Assembly (NCBI GenBank): GCA_029210465.1
Contig: JARGDL010000020.1
Location: 1 to 49,524 of the forward strand
Length of the DNA stretch: 49,524 bases
Reading direction: 5' to 3'
From: Stygiobacter electus
GTDB lineage: Bacteria > Bacteroidota > Ignavibacteria > Ignavibacteriales > Melioribacteraceae
Both the position numbers and the translations under genes were made by a program. Below the pieces are notes generated by a model. That model had not been told where the DNA came from, did not search any database, and saw nothing but the letters and a program-made list of their open reading frames with translations. This document shows, one piece after another, positions 18,316-26,796 of this stretch; position 1 is the first letter of the stretch, and every line of letters starts with the position of its first letter.

Positions 18316-18723
18316 TTAATTTTTTGGATGTTCATTAACCCAATTCACTAAAAATTTTACAATTTCTTGAGTAGAAGTTCCGGGAGTAAATAATTCACCG
18401 ACGCCCATTTCTTTTAATTTCTTTAGATCATCTTCTGGAATAATTCCACCACCAAATAAAAGAATATCGCTTGCATTTTTTTCTTTCATCAATTCTAAAA
18501 TTCTTGGAAAGATTGTCATGTGAGCCCCTGAAAGAATACTAATTCCAATTGCATCAACATCTTCTTGAATAGCGGCTTCAACAATCATTTCTGGAGTTTG
18601 TCTTAATCCAGTGTAAATTACTTCCATGCCTGCATCTCGTAAAGCAGCGGCAACAACCTTTGCACCGCGGTCATGTCCATCCAAACCAGCTTTTGCAACC
18701 AACACTCTAATTTTCTTATTCAT
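18316..18723 (-). CDS. Methylmalonyl-CoA mutase small (cobalamin-binding) subunit
   Basis: A stand-alone B12-binding domain of 135 residues. The DxHxxG motif is present as [15 protein letters not shown] (Asp15, His17, Gly20), followed by [17 protein letters not shown] and the loop [19 protein letters not shown], all characteristic of the C-terminal domain of methylmalonyl-CoA mutase and related acyl-CoA mutases. It binds adenosylcobalamin and pairs with a separate catalytic subunit, which is not in this window. It has about 80 bases of spacer upstream and its own terminator downstream, so it is likely a single-gene unit. The exact acyl-CoA mutase type depends on the absent large subunit. Confidence 0.9.
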   Translation of the reverse strand: MNKKIRVLVAKAGLDGHDRGAKVVAAALRDAGMEVIYTGLRQTPEMIVEAAIQEDVDAIGISILSGAHMTIFPRILELMKEKNASDILLFGGGIIPEDDLKKLKEMGVGELFTPGTSTQEIVKFLVNWVNEHPKN

Positions 18724-18803
18724 AATTACTCCAATCTTATTGTTACAAAAATAATGTGCCTGAGATGAAAAGACAATCTGAATTTAAAAAGTGATAAAAT
18801 CCG

Positions 18804-19577
18804 TTATTTAAACTTTTTATTATCATTCTTAAGTTGTTTATCAAGAAATCTTCGTGCAATTTCTAAATCTTTAGGTGTGTCGACTGATAAACTATCATAT
18901 TCAGTTACAACAATTTTTATTTTGTAACCATTTTCAAGAAAGCGGAGCTGTTCTAATTTTTCAATTTGTTCTAGATCAGTTGGTTTAAGTTTAGTGAAAT
19001 TTAACAATGCTTCTCGTTTATAAACATACAATCCAATGTGTTTATAAATTTCTGCAGATTGAATTCTTTCCAAATTCGTTCTTGCATCTCTTACAAATGG
19101 AATTGGACTGCGAGAAAAGTACATTGCAAAATTGTGATAATCAAAAACTACTTTAACAACTGATGGAGATTTCATTTCATCAACATTTGTAATTCTTCTT
19201 GCAAGAGTAGAAAGTTGAACATTCTTGTCAAAAAGATGTGGTTCAATTGCCTGGTCAATCATTTTACCTTTGATAAATGGTTCATCTCCTTGAATGTTAA
19301 CAATTATATCTGCATCAGGAATTTTTTCAGTTACAATTGCTATTCTATCTGAACCACTAGGACAATCCTTTGGAGTCATATAAACATCCGCACCAAAGCT
19401 TTTGCAAACTTGAAATACTTTTTCATCGTCAACAGCAATAACTACTTTATCAAGTAATTTAGATTTTTTTGCACTTAAGTATGTATGCTGAATCATTGGT
19501 TTGCCACCAATATTTGCGAGTGGTTTACCTAATAAACGTGATGATGCAAATCTTGCAGGAATTATTCCGACTATCAT
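18804..19577 (-). CDS. kdsB: 3-deoxy-manno-octulosonate cytidylyltransferase (CMP-Kdo synthetase)
   Basis: Activates Kdo with CTP to form CMP-Kdo for LPS inner-core synthesis. The 257-residue protein begins MIVGIIPARFASSRLLGKPL, the KdsB nucleotide-binding start, then GGKPMIQHTYL, DCPSGSDRIAI (as PKDCPSGSDR), VNIQGDEPFI near 93 and the HIGLYVYKREALLNF block, ending with SVDTPKDLEIAR. Length is normal. It is one base after gatC and lies at the end of the Bat operon stretch rather than with kdsA/C/D. Thus the Kdo pathway is split over two nearby units in the same direction. Confidence 0.96.
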   Translation of the reverse strand: MIVGIIPARFASSRLLGKPLANIGGKPMIQHTYLSAKKSKLLDKVVIAVDDEKVFQVCKSFGADVYMTPKDCPSGSDRIAIVTEKIPDADIIVNIQGDEPFIKGKMIDQAIEPHLFDKNVQLSTLARRITNVDEMKSPSVVKVVFDYHNFAMYFSRSPIPFVRDARTNLERIQSAEIYKHIGLYVYKREALLNFTKLKPTDLEQIEKLEQLRFLENGYKIKIVVTEYDSLSVDTPKDLEIARRFLDKQLKNDNKKFK

Positions 19578-19578
19578 T

Positions 19579-19872
19579 TTATGGCTGATTAATTACTTTT
19601 GGGACTCTGAAAAATTCTTCAGTTTTTGAAGGTGAATTTTTTAATGCTTCTTCCGTTGATGCAGATTTTTTTAATTCATCATTTCGAAAAACATTATTAC
19701 TTTCAAATGGATGTGCAAGCGGTTCAACATTGGATGTATCCAATTCATTTAGTTTTTCTATGTAAGAAATTATTTCATTGAATTGTTCGGTAAATTTTTC
19801 AATTTCATTTTCATCAAATTTTAGTTTTGCTAATGAAGCAATATATTTTACATCTTCTTTTTTTATCGTCAT
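19579..19872 (-). CDS. gatC: Aspartyl/glutamyl-tRNA amidotransferase subunit C
   Basis: Small scaffold subunit (97 residues) of the GatCAB complex that converts misacylated Glu-tRNA(Gln) or Asp-tRNA(Asn) to the correct amide. Family marks are DVKYIASLAKLKFDENEIEKF at the N terminus, FNEIISYIEKLNELDTSNVEPLAHP, NVFRNDEL, and the C-terminal FFRVPKVI. gatA and gatB are not in the window. Its stop and the kdsB start are one base apart, and it begins one base after the lipoprotein gene ends. Confidence 0.93.
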   Translation of the reverse strand: MTIKKEDVKYIASLAKLKFDENEIEKFTEQFNEIISYIEKLNELDTSNVEPLAHPFESNNVFRNDELKKSASTEEALKNSPSKTEEFFRVPKVINQP

Positions 19873-19873
19873 T

Positions 19874-21163
19874 TTACCATCCGGGATATGTGATATTTAC
19901 ACTATCTAAACTTCCTTTTAATCTTATTGTTATTGTATGAGAGCGAAATCCTCTTTTTGGACTCGTTACAGTTAACAAATAAAAGCTTTGAGAATAATTA
20001 TTTAGATAATCTCTTATTCCAGTTAAAAACTGAGTAACGTTTCCATTATTGCTGTTAAAGTAACCAGAAACACCAATCATTTTTAAAATGTCTTCTCTTA
20101 AATCACCAGAATAGCCAATCGTGTAAACTCTTTTTCCTGAAACAGCATTAGTAGCTTCTGCAAGAGTTCTTTTTCCGGCGGTATCATCACCATCAGAAAG
20201 AACAATCATAATTGGTTGAGAAACTTTTTTAACAGAATAAATATTTGTCAATTTATTTGCGACATCTGCAACAGCACCATAAAAATCTGTTGAACGAACA
20301 CCATTTTGAATTGCATTAATTTCATTTATTGCTTGTTGAGCATTTAATCCTGTTGAAGATTCTCCACCCCTTTGTTTTAATGTTTCACTAAATTCATAAA
20401 TGTAAAATGAAGTAATAAAAGCAGATGGTGTTGTTAAATAATTTACCAAAGAGGTTGCATCAGTTTTCATCTTTTGTAAAATTGAATTATCTGTGATGCT
20501 TGTGCTATTATCAATTAAAATATGAACAGGCATTGAAATATTTTCTGCTTTTTGATTAACAAATGTCAAGTTAGATTCACGTAATGGTTCACCATCTTCA
20601 AAAACTTCAAAGTCTGTTAATTTTAATCCTGTTACACCGTTTCCCGAAGCATCAACAACTTGAAATAATATTGGAATATCATGATCAATATTAATGTGGC
20701 TTTCATAATCATATACTTTTATAAAGTTGGTAGAAGTTTGAGGAACATCTTCAGTTTGGAAATAATAAGTTGGTGAATCTGTCCATGTTCCGTTTGGTAA
20801 TAAAGCTCTTACTCTCCATGCATACCAGGTTAAATAAGAAAGTTGACCAGTAAAATATTTAGTTGTCGTAATTCCATTTCCTTTTGGCGCGGTTAACCAG
20901 GTTGTTGAAGTTGGAGTTACACCATTGTTCGATGTTGTTTCTAAAAATACTTGAAAAAAAGTACCAACTTGTGCAGTTGATGTCCAGCTTAAATCTATTC
21001 CATTAACTTGAACACCTTTAGTTCCATTTTTAGGAGATTGAATTTGTATTACTGAATTTGTTGGTGCTGTAGGATTGTTTGAATTTCCATTGAATGAACA
21101 ACCATTTAAAATGAGAATAAATAATGCTGTTACAACTTTTATTTTTCTCAATTTTGTTTTCAT
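19874..21163 (-). CDS. Von Willebrand factor A domain lipoprotein
   Basis: A 429-residue predicted lipoprotein with signal MKTKLRKIKVVTALFILILNGC, cut before the lipobox Cys. A fibronectin-like beta domain (about 40-145, with DLSWTSTAQVGTFFQVFLETTS and WYAWRVRALLPNGTWTDS) precedes a second small domain and a VWA domain (about 205-390). The MIDAS motif is LIDNSTSITDN (DxSxS), and VLSDGDDTAG supplies the late metal-binding Asp. The C-terminal tail is a short beta domain. VWA domains bind protein partners through a metal ion, so a surface role in complex assembly is likely but unspecified. It follows the Bat genes and the M48 protease in the same direction. Confidence 0.8.
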   Translation of the reverse strand: MKTKLRKIKVVTALFILILNGCSFNGNSNNPTAPTNSVIQIQSPKNGTKGVQVNGIDLSWTSTAQVGTFFQVFLETTSNNGVTPTSTTWLTAPKGNGITTTKYFTGQLSYLTWYAWRVRALLPNGTWTDSPTYYFQTEDVPQTSTNFIKVYDYESHINIDHDIPILFQVVDASGNGVTGLKLTDFEVFEDGEPLRESNLTFVNQKAENISMPVHILIDNSTSITDNSILQKMKTDATSLVNYLTTPSAFITSFYIYEFSETLKQRGGESSTGLNAQQAINEINAIQNGVRSTDFYGAVADVANKLTNIYSVKKVSQPIMIVLSDGDDTAGKRTLAEATNAVSGKRVYTIGYSGDLREDILKMIGVSGYFNSNNGNVTQFLTGIRDYLNNYSQSFYLLTVTSPKRGFRSHTITIRLKGSLDSVNITYPGW

Positions 21164-21213
21164 TCATTTATCTTTAAAATTCTATTTCAAATATAAAAAT
21201 AAAAGTTCTTGTT

Positions 21214-22311
21214 CTACAAAGAATTTAAGTGGGCAATTCTCTTTTTAATAGAAGGATGACTGTAAAAAAACCATTCAACAAATGGATGCGGTTCTTTGTC
21301 GCCTAAATTTTGGTCGGTTAATTTTTCAAGAGTATTAATAAAAGAATCTTTTTTGTTTGTCGATTTTATTGCATATGCATCTGCTTCATATTCAAATTTT
21401 CTTGAAAGCCAATTTGTTAAAGGTTGGAAAAATAATCCCACAATTGCAGCCCAAAGAATTAATAATGGCAATGATGAAATTTGAAAAATGTTACTAAAAC
21501 CAAACCAGTTTAATGATATTACATGAAGTTGAGCGATCAAATAAAAAATTAAGAAACTTGAAGCTGTCCCAATTAAAATATTTTTTTGAATATGTTTTAA
21601 TTTATAATGTCCAAGTTCATGAGCAATTACTGTTTCAATTTCATCTATAGTATAATTTTCTAATAAAGTATCGCCAAGTATAATTCTTTTTGTTTTGCCC
21701 AAACCTGTAAAAGCTGCATTTGCTTTTTTTGTGTTTTTACTCATGTTAAATTTAAAAACATTTTCAACTTTTAATCCTGCATCTTTTGAAAGTTGAATTA
21801 TTCTTTCTTTCAACTCTTCATCTTCAATTGGTGTAACTTTATAAAAAATCGGTAAAATAATTATTGGTAAAATTTGGGCAAGTAAAACTGAAACTATAAA
21901 CATCAAAATAGAAAAAGGTAACCACCATAAATGCCCAAATTTTAATAGCACAAGATAAAATAATAGCAGTAATGGAAGTCCAATTACCAAACCAACAAGA
22001 GTTCCCTTCAAATTTTCCCAAAGCCATTTTACAAAAGTTTGATTTGATAAATTGTATTTGTGTTCGAGATAAAAATCGGTATAATAATTTAGTGGGGCAA
22101 ATAGAATTGAGTGTGCAAATCCAACCACAAGTGTAAACAAAACTAATATCAAATATTTGTTTGATGTAAATTCATTCAAATATTTTTCAAGGAGTGTACT
22201 GTACCCTAAATAAATAAAAATGAACAGAAGAATGAAAGAAACAATTGCTTCTGTAATTCCCCAAAATAATTTTATGTTGTTATATTTTTTTGCAGTTGAG
22301 TTATCTGTCAT
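21214..22311 (-). CDS. M48 family zinc metalloprotease (Ste24/CAAX-protease-like)
   Basis: A 365-residue membrane protease with several hydrophobic segments before and after the catalytic site. The zinc motif VIAHELGHYKLKH gives His231, Glu232 and His235, and the third ligand lies in FEYEADAYAI near 310. NAAFTGLGKTKRIILGDTL upstream matches the Ste24/HtpX group. It probably degrades or trims inner-membrane proteins. Its ATG overlaps the batE stop by four bases, so it is translated with the Bat operon. Ste24-like and HtpX-like are both possible; the length and multiple early helices favour Ste24-like. Confidence 0.9.
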   Translation of the reverse strand: MTDNSTAKKYNNIKLFWGITEAIVSFILLFIFIYLGYSTLLEKYLNEFTSNKYLILVLFTLVVGFAHSILFAPLNYYTDFYLEHKYNLSNQTFVKWLWENLKGTLVGLVIGLPLLLLFYLVLLKFGHLWWLPFSILMFIVSVLLAQILPIIILPIFYKVTPIEDEELKERIIQLSKDAGLKVENVFKFNMSKNTKKANAAFTGLGKTKRIILGDTLLENYTIDEIETVIAHELGHYKLKHIQKNILIGTASSFLIFYLIAQLHVISLNWFGFSNIFQISSLPLLILWAAIVGLFFQPLTNWLSRKFEYEADAYAIKSTNKKDSFINTLEKLTDQNLGDKEPHPFVEWFFYSHPSIKKRIAHLNSL

Positions 22312-23057
22312 ATTCTACCAAAGCTATTCTTTTCAATCCAGCCAACCTTACCATCGAGCAGTTTGATTTTAACCCAATTACTAACTTCATCTTCAATTGT
22401 AAATTTAATTCCTTCATGAATTACAAAATTGTCATTGCTTTTTTCATCTGGAGAAGTTTTCGCAGTATAAACTTGCTCAGTTAAAATTCCATAATTCAAA
22501 TTACTTTCTCTTGAAATTCTTAATATGAAAATTGCAACAAAGATTAATAAAACTGCTAAAGAAATAGAACCAACAAAAAATGCTTTTCTTTGAAATGAAA
22601 TATTTTTAGCAAAGAAATAAACAGCAATGGCGGCAAGAAAAATCCAAAATATTATTACAATTAAAAATGTAAGAGTTGAAATTGAAAATAAAGTAACAAT
22701 ACTTTCCAACCATTGAATTAAAAATATTTTTGGTACTTCAAAAATTTTATCAACAGTGCGAGAATTGGCAAGTCTCAAGTTGAACTGTAAATCTTCATCA
22801 TTTGGATCGAGTTTAATACCTTTTTCATAATTTAAAATTGCAAAACCTAATTTACCTTCTTTGAAAAAAGCATTCCCTAAGTTATAATATAATGGAGCGC
22901 TTTCATATCCTTGTGAAAGTATTTTTTTATATAATGAAATTGCTTCATTATAATTTTGTTGTTTATAAAATTCATTTGCTTTCAACATCATTTCATCGGG
23001 AGATTGAGCAAACAAATTCAAAGATAAAATAATGGTTAAGAAGAATATCTTTTTCAT
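22308..23057 (-). CDS. batE: BatE-like TPR and SH3b protein
   Basis: A 249-residue protein with signal MKKIFFLTIILSLNLFAQ, two to three TPR units (about 20-105, e.g. NEFYKQQNYNEAISLYKKIL and APLYYNLGNAFFKEGKLGFA), two membrane segments (about 128-155 and 160-182) and a C-terminal SH3b-like domain (TKLLDGKVGWIEKN-like, about 195-245). This order is typical of BatE, the last Bat gene. TPR units probably bind the VWA proteins BatA/B in the inner membrane. It overlaps batD and the M48 gene by four bases each. The role of the Bat complex in envelope stress and aerotolerance is known only in part. Confidence 0.85.
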   Translation of the reverse strand: MKKIFFLTIILSLNLFAQSPDEMMLKANEFYKQQNYNEAISLYKKILSQGYESAPLYYNLGNAFFKEGKLGFAILNYEKGIKLDPNDEDLQFNLRLANSRTVDKIFEVPKIFLIQWLESIVTLFSISTLTFLIVIIFWIFLAAIAVYFFAKNISFQRKAFFVGSISLAVLLIFVAIFILRISRESNLNYGILTEQVYTAKTSPDEKSNDNFVIHEGIKFTIEDEVSNWVKIKLLDGKVGWIEKNSFGRI

Positions 23058-24874
23058 TTTTTACCTCCAATCTTTGAATCGAGCTCAATGATAACTTTTA
23101 CAGTTTCTTCATATAGTTCATTAGCTTGGGCTTGCATTTCTGCTTGTGGAGCAAAACGTGCGAACTCACATTTTTCAGCTACAGTTTTTACTCTTTGAAG
23201 TAATTCTTCATATACATTTTTCATTCTTAATTTTTCAATTGTAGATTCTAAAGTGAATTCTGATTTTTGAATTGAAAGTTTATCTTCAAGATAACCAAAC
23301 AATGCCGAAGATATTTCATTATAAAATCTTGATGTTTCTTTTTTATCTAATGCATCTTTGGCAAGTTTTAATCTTTTGCGAGCTTCTTTTTCCGCTCTTT
23401 GATATTTCATCAGCTGAATATTGCCATAAAGTTTATCTTGCTTTTGTTTATATATCAAAGCAGCGGCAAGTAAAATCATTGGAGAAAAAATTGCAAACCA
23501 AAACCAATCTTTTATTAATGTAATTTCTGGTTTCAATTCTAAATTAAAATCTTTTGTTTTGATGTATCTTATATCTTGTCCTAAAAGTTTAATATCTTCT
23601 TTACTAAAAGATTGCGAAGCAAATTCATCATCTGCACCTTTTCTTACATTTATTTTGAATGTTTCTGATTTTAGAGTTACATATTTTTTTGTAGATGGAT
23701 TAAAAAATGTAAACTCAACTGGAGGAATTTCTTTAACGCCAGGTGAACGTGGTATAATTAAATAATCAATAACTTTTTGACCGCTTACAATTGAACTATT
23801 GTTAATATTTTCGATTGCTTTGGGTTCATATTTTTCTAAACCTGCGGGTAATTGCAATTGAGGTATGTTTAATAATTTAATATTGCCTGTACCGGAAATA
23901 TTAATTCTCAATTTTAATGTTTCATTAGTTGAAACATCTTTTTTATCAATTTCAGTATTCATTGTAAAATTACCAACAGCACCAGAAAATGATGAAGGGG
24001 CATTTGGTGGTAAAGGATCAACTTGAACTTTTATTGTGTTGGATTTGGCTAAAAAGTCAACTGTCTCTGTCCTTCCAAAAAATGAGTCGTTAAAAAACTC
24101 GTCGAAAATATCATTACCAGTTTTTTTCTTTTTTACAACAACAGGTATGTTTAATTCAAAAGGCGTAACGTTCAAGGTTCCAGACTTTGTTGGGAAAAGT
24201 GCAACTTGTTTTATTTTAGCAACTCTAAATCTTTCGCCGCGAAACATTGCGATATCAAAGTTTATCTGTTTAATCGGTTGGATTTCTTCAGCCCAAAAAC
24301 CTTCGTAAGATGGAAGTTTTGAAATTTGTGGTGAAGCAATATTTAATTTTGTATAAAGTTTATAAGTAACAGTAATTTGTTCCCCTTGCAAAACTCTAGT
24401 TTTATTTGCTTCAGCAATTATGAAAACATTTTTAGCAATTTCTTCATTTGAATTTTCTTTACTTTGAACGGCTTGTCGTTGTGAGCCTTTATCTACTTTT
24501 AATTTCAATGGTTGAGTTGTAAATTTTTTACCATCATAAACAATAGAAGCAGAACCAATTGTATATTCACCTAAATTTTGTGCTAATAAAATATAAGATA
24601 GTGTTAACGAACCACTAACTTTTCCATTTATAATAGTCATACTTGTTGATTGATTAGGACCGCTTAAAATTTTAAATCCGTTAAAAGAAGGTGGAATGAA
24701 ATTGCTTATGTTATTTACATTACCGCCTTCAAACACAAAATCAATTTGAAACTGTTCACCTTGACCAACAATTGTTCTATCTGCAGAAACAGAAAATTTT
24801 TGAGAGAATATATTACTTGATATTAAGAATAAAACTATTAATAACATCAAAATTTTATTCATCGAATTAACCAT
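23054..24874 (-). CDS. batD: BatD-like oxygen tolerance family protein
   Basis: A 606-residue envelope protein with a signal segment (about 7-24) and a long series of beta domains typical of BatD: VSADRTIVGQGEQFQIDFVFEGG at the mature N terminus, then VFIIAEANKTRVLQGEQITVTYKLYTK near 150 and FTMNTEIDKKDVSTNETLKLRINISGTGNIKLL near 305. A membrane helix lies near 455-475, followed by a cytosolic, highly charged helical tail. GGAG lies six bases before the ATG, so the long start MVNSMNKIL is preferred. A ~195-base gap with palindromes separates it from batC, the only real break in the Bat operon. Confidence 0.9.
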   Translation of the reverse strand: MVNSMNKILMLLIVLFLISSNIFSQKFSVSADRTIVGQGEQFQIDFVFEGGNVNNISNFIPPSFNGFKILSGPNQSTSMTIINGKVSGSLTLSYILLAQNLGEYTIGSASIVYDGKKFTTQPLKLKVDKGSQRQAVQSKENSNEEIAKNVFIIAEANKTRVLQGEQITVTYKLYTKLNIASPQISKLPSYEGFWAEEIQPIKQINFDIAMFRGERFRVAKIKQVALFPTKSGTLNVTPFELNIPVVVKKKKTGNDIFDEFFNDSFFGRTETVDFLAKSNTIKVQVDPLPPNAPSSFSGAVGNFTMNTEIDKKDVSTNETLKLRINISGTGNIKLLNIPQLQLPAGLEKYEPKAIENINNSSIVSGQKVIDYLIIPRSPGVKEIPPVEFTFFNPSTKKYVTLKSETFKINVRKGADDEFASQSFSKEDIKLLGQDIRYIKTKDFNLELKPEITLIKDWFWFAIFSPMILLAAALIYKQKQDKLYGNIQLMKYQRAEKEARKRLKLAKDALDKKETSRFYNEISSALFGYLEDKLSIQKSEFTLESTIEKLRMKNVYEELLQRVKTVAEKCEFARFAPQAEMQAQANELYEETVKVIIELDSKIGGKK

Positions 24875-24904
24875 TTAAAACTCCATCAACAAAAATTTTA
24901 ATAC

Positions 24905-25069
24905 ATTTTTCAACTTACATTTTACATTTATTATCAATTATCAACCTGTCTGTCGACAGGCAAGATTCGCAATTTGCAATTATCAATTCGCAATTGTCAA
25001 TTTGCAACCTGTCTACCGACAGGTAGATTATCAATTTGCAATTATCAATTATCAATTATCAATTAAAAA
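24905..25069. repeat. Low-complexity intercistronic repeat tract with two CCTGTC palindromes
   Basis: Between batC and batD lies a tract of reiterated CAATTATCAATT/CAATTTGCAATT words with two near-perfect palindromes, CCTGTCTGTCGACAGGCA (24945-24962) and CCTGTCTACCGACAGGTAG (25008-25026). A relative of the second one occurs inside the helicase gene at 37140-37161. The tract therefore holds dispersed short palindromic elements inserted inside an operon, not a gene. The hairpins could cause partial termination or protect the mRNA end. Confidence 0.75.
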
Positions 25070-25753
25070 CTACCAGTCTTTATCAGTCGAATAAGCTTTA
25101 CCTTGAATTTTTCTTAATTTCTTTTGCATATCTTTTTCATTATTCTTTAATGCTTCAAGAATTCTTTGAGCTTCCTCTTTTGATATTTGATTCTTCTGCT
25201 GATTTTGCTGCTGTTGATTTTGCTTTTGATCTTGCTTTTTATTTTTATCTTGATTCTGATTTTGCTGTTGATTTTGATCTTTATTCTTCTCGTTATTCTT
25301 ATTGTCTTTGTTTTGTTGATTTTTATTTTGTTGGTTCTGCTTCATCATATTCAACGCATAAGAGAGATTATATTTTGTTTCAAGATCATTAGGATTTAGT
25401 TTTAGTGCTTGTTTATATGCATTAATACCATCTTGAAATTCTTTCTTTTTAACTAATGAATTTCCGATATTATGATAAACAGCGGCTTTTTCTTTTTCGT
25501 TTTCAGTTAAAGATAAAGAATTTTGAAATGACTGAATAGCTTCATCAAATCTTCCTTGTTTGTAATATGCATCACCTAAATTGAAATGACTAGCGAATGA
25601 TTTATTATCTTTTTCTAAACTTTTTTTGAATTTAACTTCGGCATCAGAATATTTTTTTTCTTTATAAAGATCAACACCATCGTTATTTAAACTTCTTTGA
25701 CTTTGTGCTACAATTAATGTTGAAAAAAAGAATATTAAAAAAAACTTTTTCAT
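25070..25753 (-). CDS. batC: BatC-like TPR protein with Q/N/K-rich region
   Basis: A 227-residue protein with a short signal (MKKFFLIFFFSTLIVAQ) and three TPR units (about 22-125), e.g. SFASHFNLGDAYYKQGRFDEA and AVYHNIGNSLVKKKEFQDG. A stretch of about 55 residues made almost only of Gln, Asn, Lys and Asp follows (about 130-185). The C-terminal helix ISKEEAQRILEALKNNEKDM is the usual end of BatC. Such a low-complexity linker is common in Bat TPR proteins. The gene overlaps batB by four bases. It probably helps assemble the BatA/BatB VWA pair. Confidence 0.85.
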   Translation of the reverse strand: MKKFFLIFFFSTLIVAQSQRSLNNDGVDLYKEKKYSDAEVKFKKSLEKDNKSFASHFNLGDAYYKQGRFDEAIQSFQNSLSLTENEKEKAAVYHNIGNSLVKKKEFQDGINAYKQALKLNPNDLETKYNLSYALNMMKQNQQNKNQQNKDNKNNEKNKDQNQQQNQNQDKNKKQDQKQNQQQQNQQKNQISKEEAQRILEALKNNEKDMQKKLRKIQGKAYSTDKDW

Positions 25754-26796
25754 CGAATCTCTCCTTTTCGCAGCTCTTCAAGTTTTTCGATCCATTTTGT
25801 TTTCTTTGAAGTAATTCTAAACTCGATAAGTAAAAGAAAAATTGCTGGAATTAAGAACCAATAAAATTTATCCTCATAATCAGTAATTCTTTTTGAGCCA
25901 TACTCAGATTCTTGAATTTTTGCAAGGTCGTTATAAATTTTATCAAGTTCATCATCTGTATTAGTTCCGCGATAATATTTTCCATTTGCTTGTTCTGTAA
26001 TTTTCTTCAATGTTTCTTCATCAAGTTTAGTTAAAACAATTTGTCCTTGATTATCTTTTTTGTAACCTACTTGCACACCCGATTCATTATATTGCGGAAT
26101 TGGAGTACCGCTGGATGAACCAAGACCAATAGCATAAATCGAAACATTTTTAGAATTAGCTTCGCTGATCGCACTATCAATATTTCCTTCGTGATCTTCT
26201 CCGTCAGTAATTAAAACAATTGTTTTGTTAGTTGGATCATCGTATTTAAATGAACGTAAAGCTAAATCTAATGCTGCACCAATATTTGTTCCTGGTTGTG
26301 GAACTGTATTAAAATCAACAGCATTTAAAAATAAATTTGCTGCAGAATAATCGGAAGTTAATGGGAATTGAATATAAGCTTGACCAGCAAAAACAATTAA
26401 ACCAATTCTATCTCCATTTAATTTTTGCATTAGTTTAGAAATTTCATATTTAGCTTTTTCTAATCTATTTGGTTTAATATCTTCAGCCGCCATACTTTTG
26501 GAAACATCGAGCAAAATGTAAACATCAATTCCAATTTGTTTTGTTTCTTCTATTTTTGTTCCTATTTGCGGATTAGCAACACCAAGGATAACAAACGTTA
26601 GTGCAATCATTACCAAAATAAATTTGAGTAATTCTTTGAAGTTATTTTTCTCTGGAATAATTTCTTTGAAAAGATTCTCAGAAATAAAATTTTTAAGAAT
26701 TTCTTTCTGAGATTTTTTATTCCACCAAAAAAGAAGAATTAAAAGTGGAATAAAAATCAACAAGTATAATATTTGTGGATGTGCAAAACGTATCAT
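25750..26796 (-). CDS. batB: BatB, VWA-domain membrane protein
   Basis: A 348-residue protein with two N-terminal membrane segments, a VWA domain and a C-terminal membrane helix. The MIDAS motif is LLDVSKSMAAEDIKPNRLEKA, with further sites FPLTSDYSAANLF and VLITDGEDHEGN. The frame is open 24 codons further upstream inside batA, but the start giving MIRFAHPQILYLL overlaps the batA stop as ATGA. That is the usual coupled form, and the N terminus then begins with the expected helix pair. It faces the periplasm and pairs with BatA. Confidence 0.92.
   Translation of the reverse strand: MIRFAHPQILYLLIFIPLLILLFWWNKKSQKEILKNFISENLFKEIIPEKNNFKELLKFILVMIALTFVILGVANPQIGTKIEETKQIGIDVYILLDVSKSMAAEDIKPNRLEKAKYEISKLMQKLNGDRIGLIVFAGQAYIQFPLTSDYSAANLFLNAVDFNTVPQPGTNIGAALDLALRSFKYDDPTNKTIVLITDGEDHEGNIDSAISEANSKNVSIYAIGLGSSSGTPIPQYNESGVQVGYKKDNQGQIVLTKLDEETLKKITEQANGKYYRGTNTDDELDKIYNDLAKIQESEYGSKRITDYEDKFYWFLIPAIFLLLIEFRITSKKTKWIEKLEELRKGEIR

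Noticed and set aside
25036..25399. Open frames on the plus strand opposite batC, very rich in Leu, Ile and Phe
   Set aside because: They mirror the Q/N/K-rich coding of batC and the repeat tract; the hydrophobic run is the reverse reading of AAC/CAA/AAA codons, not a membrane protein.
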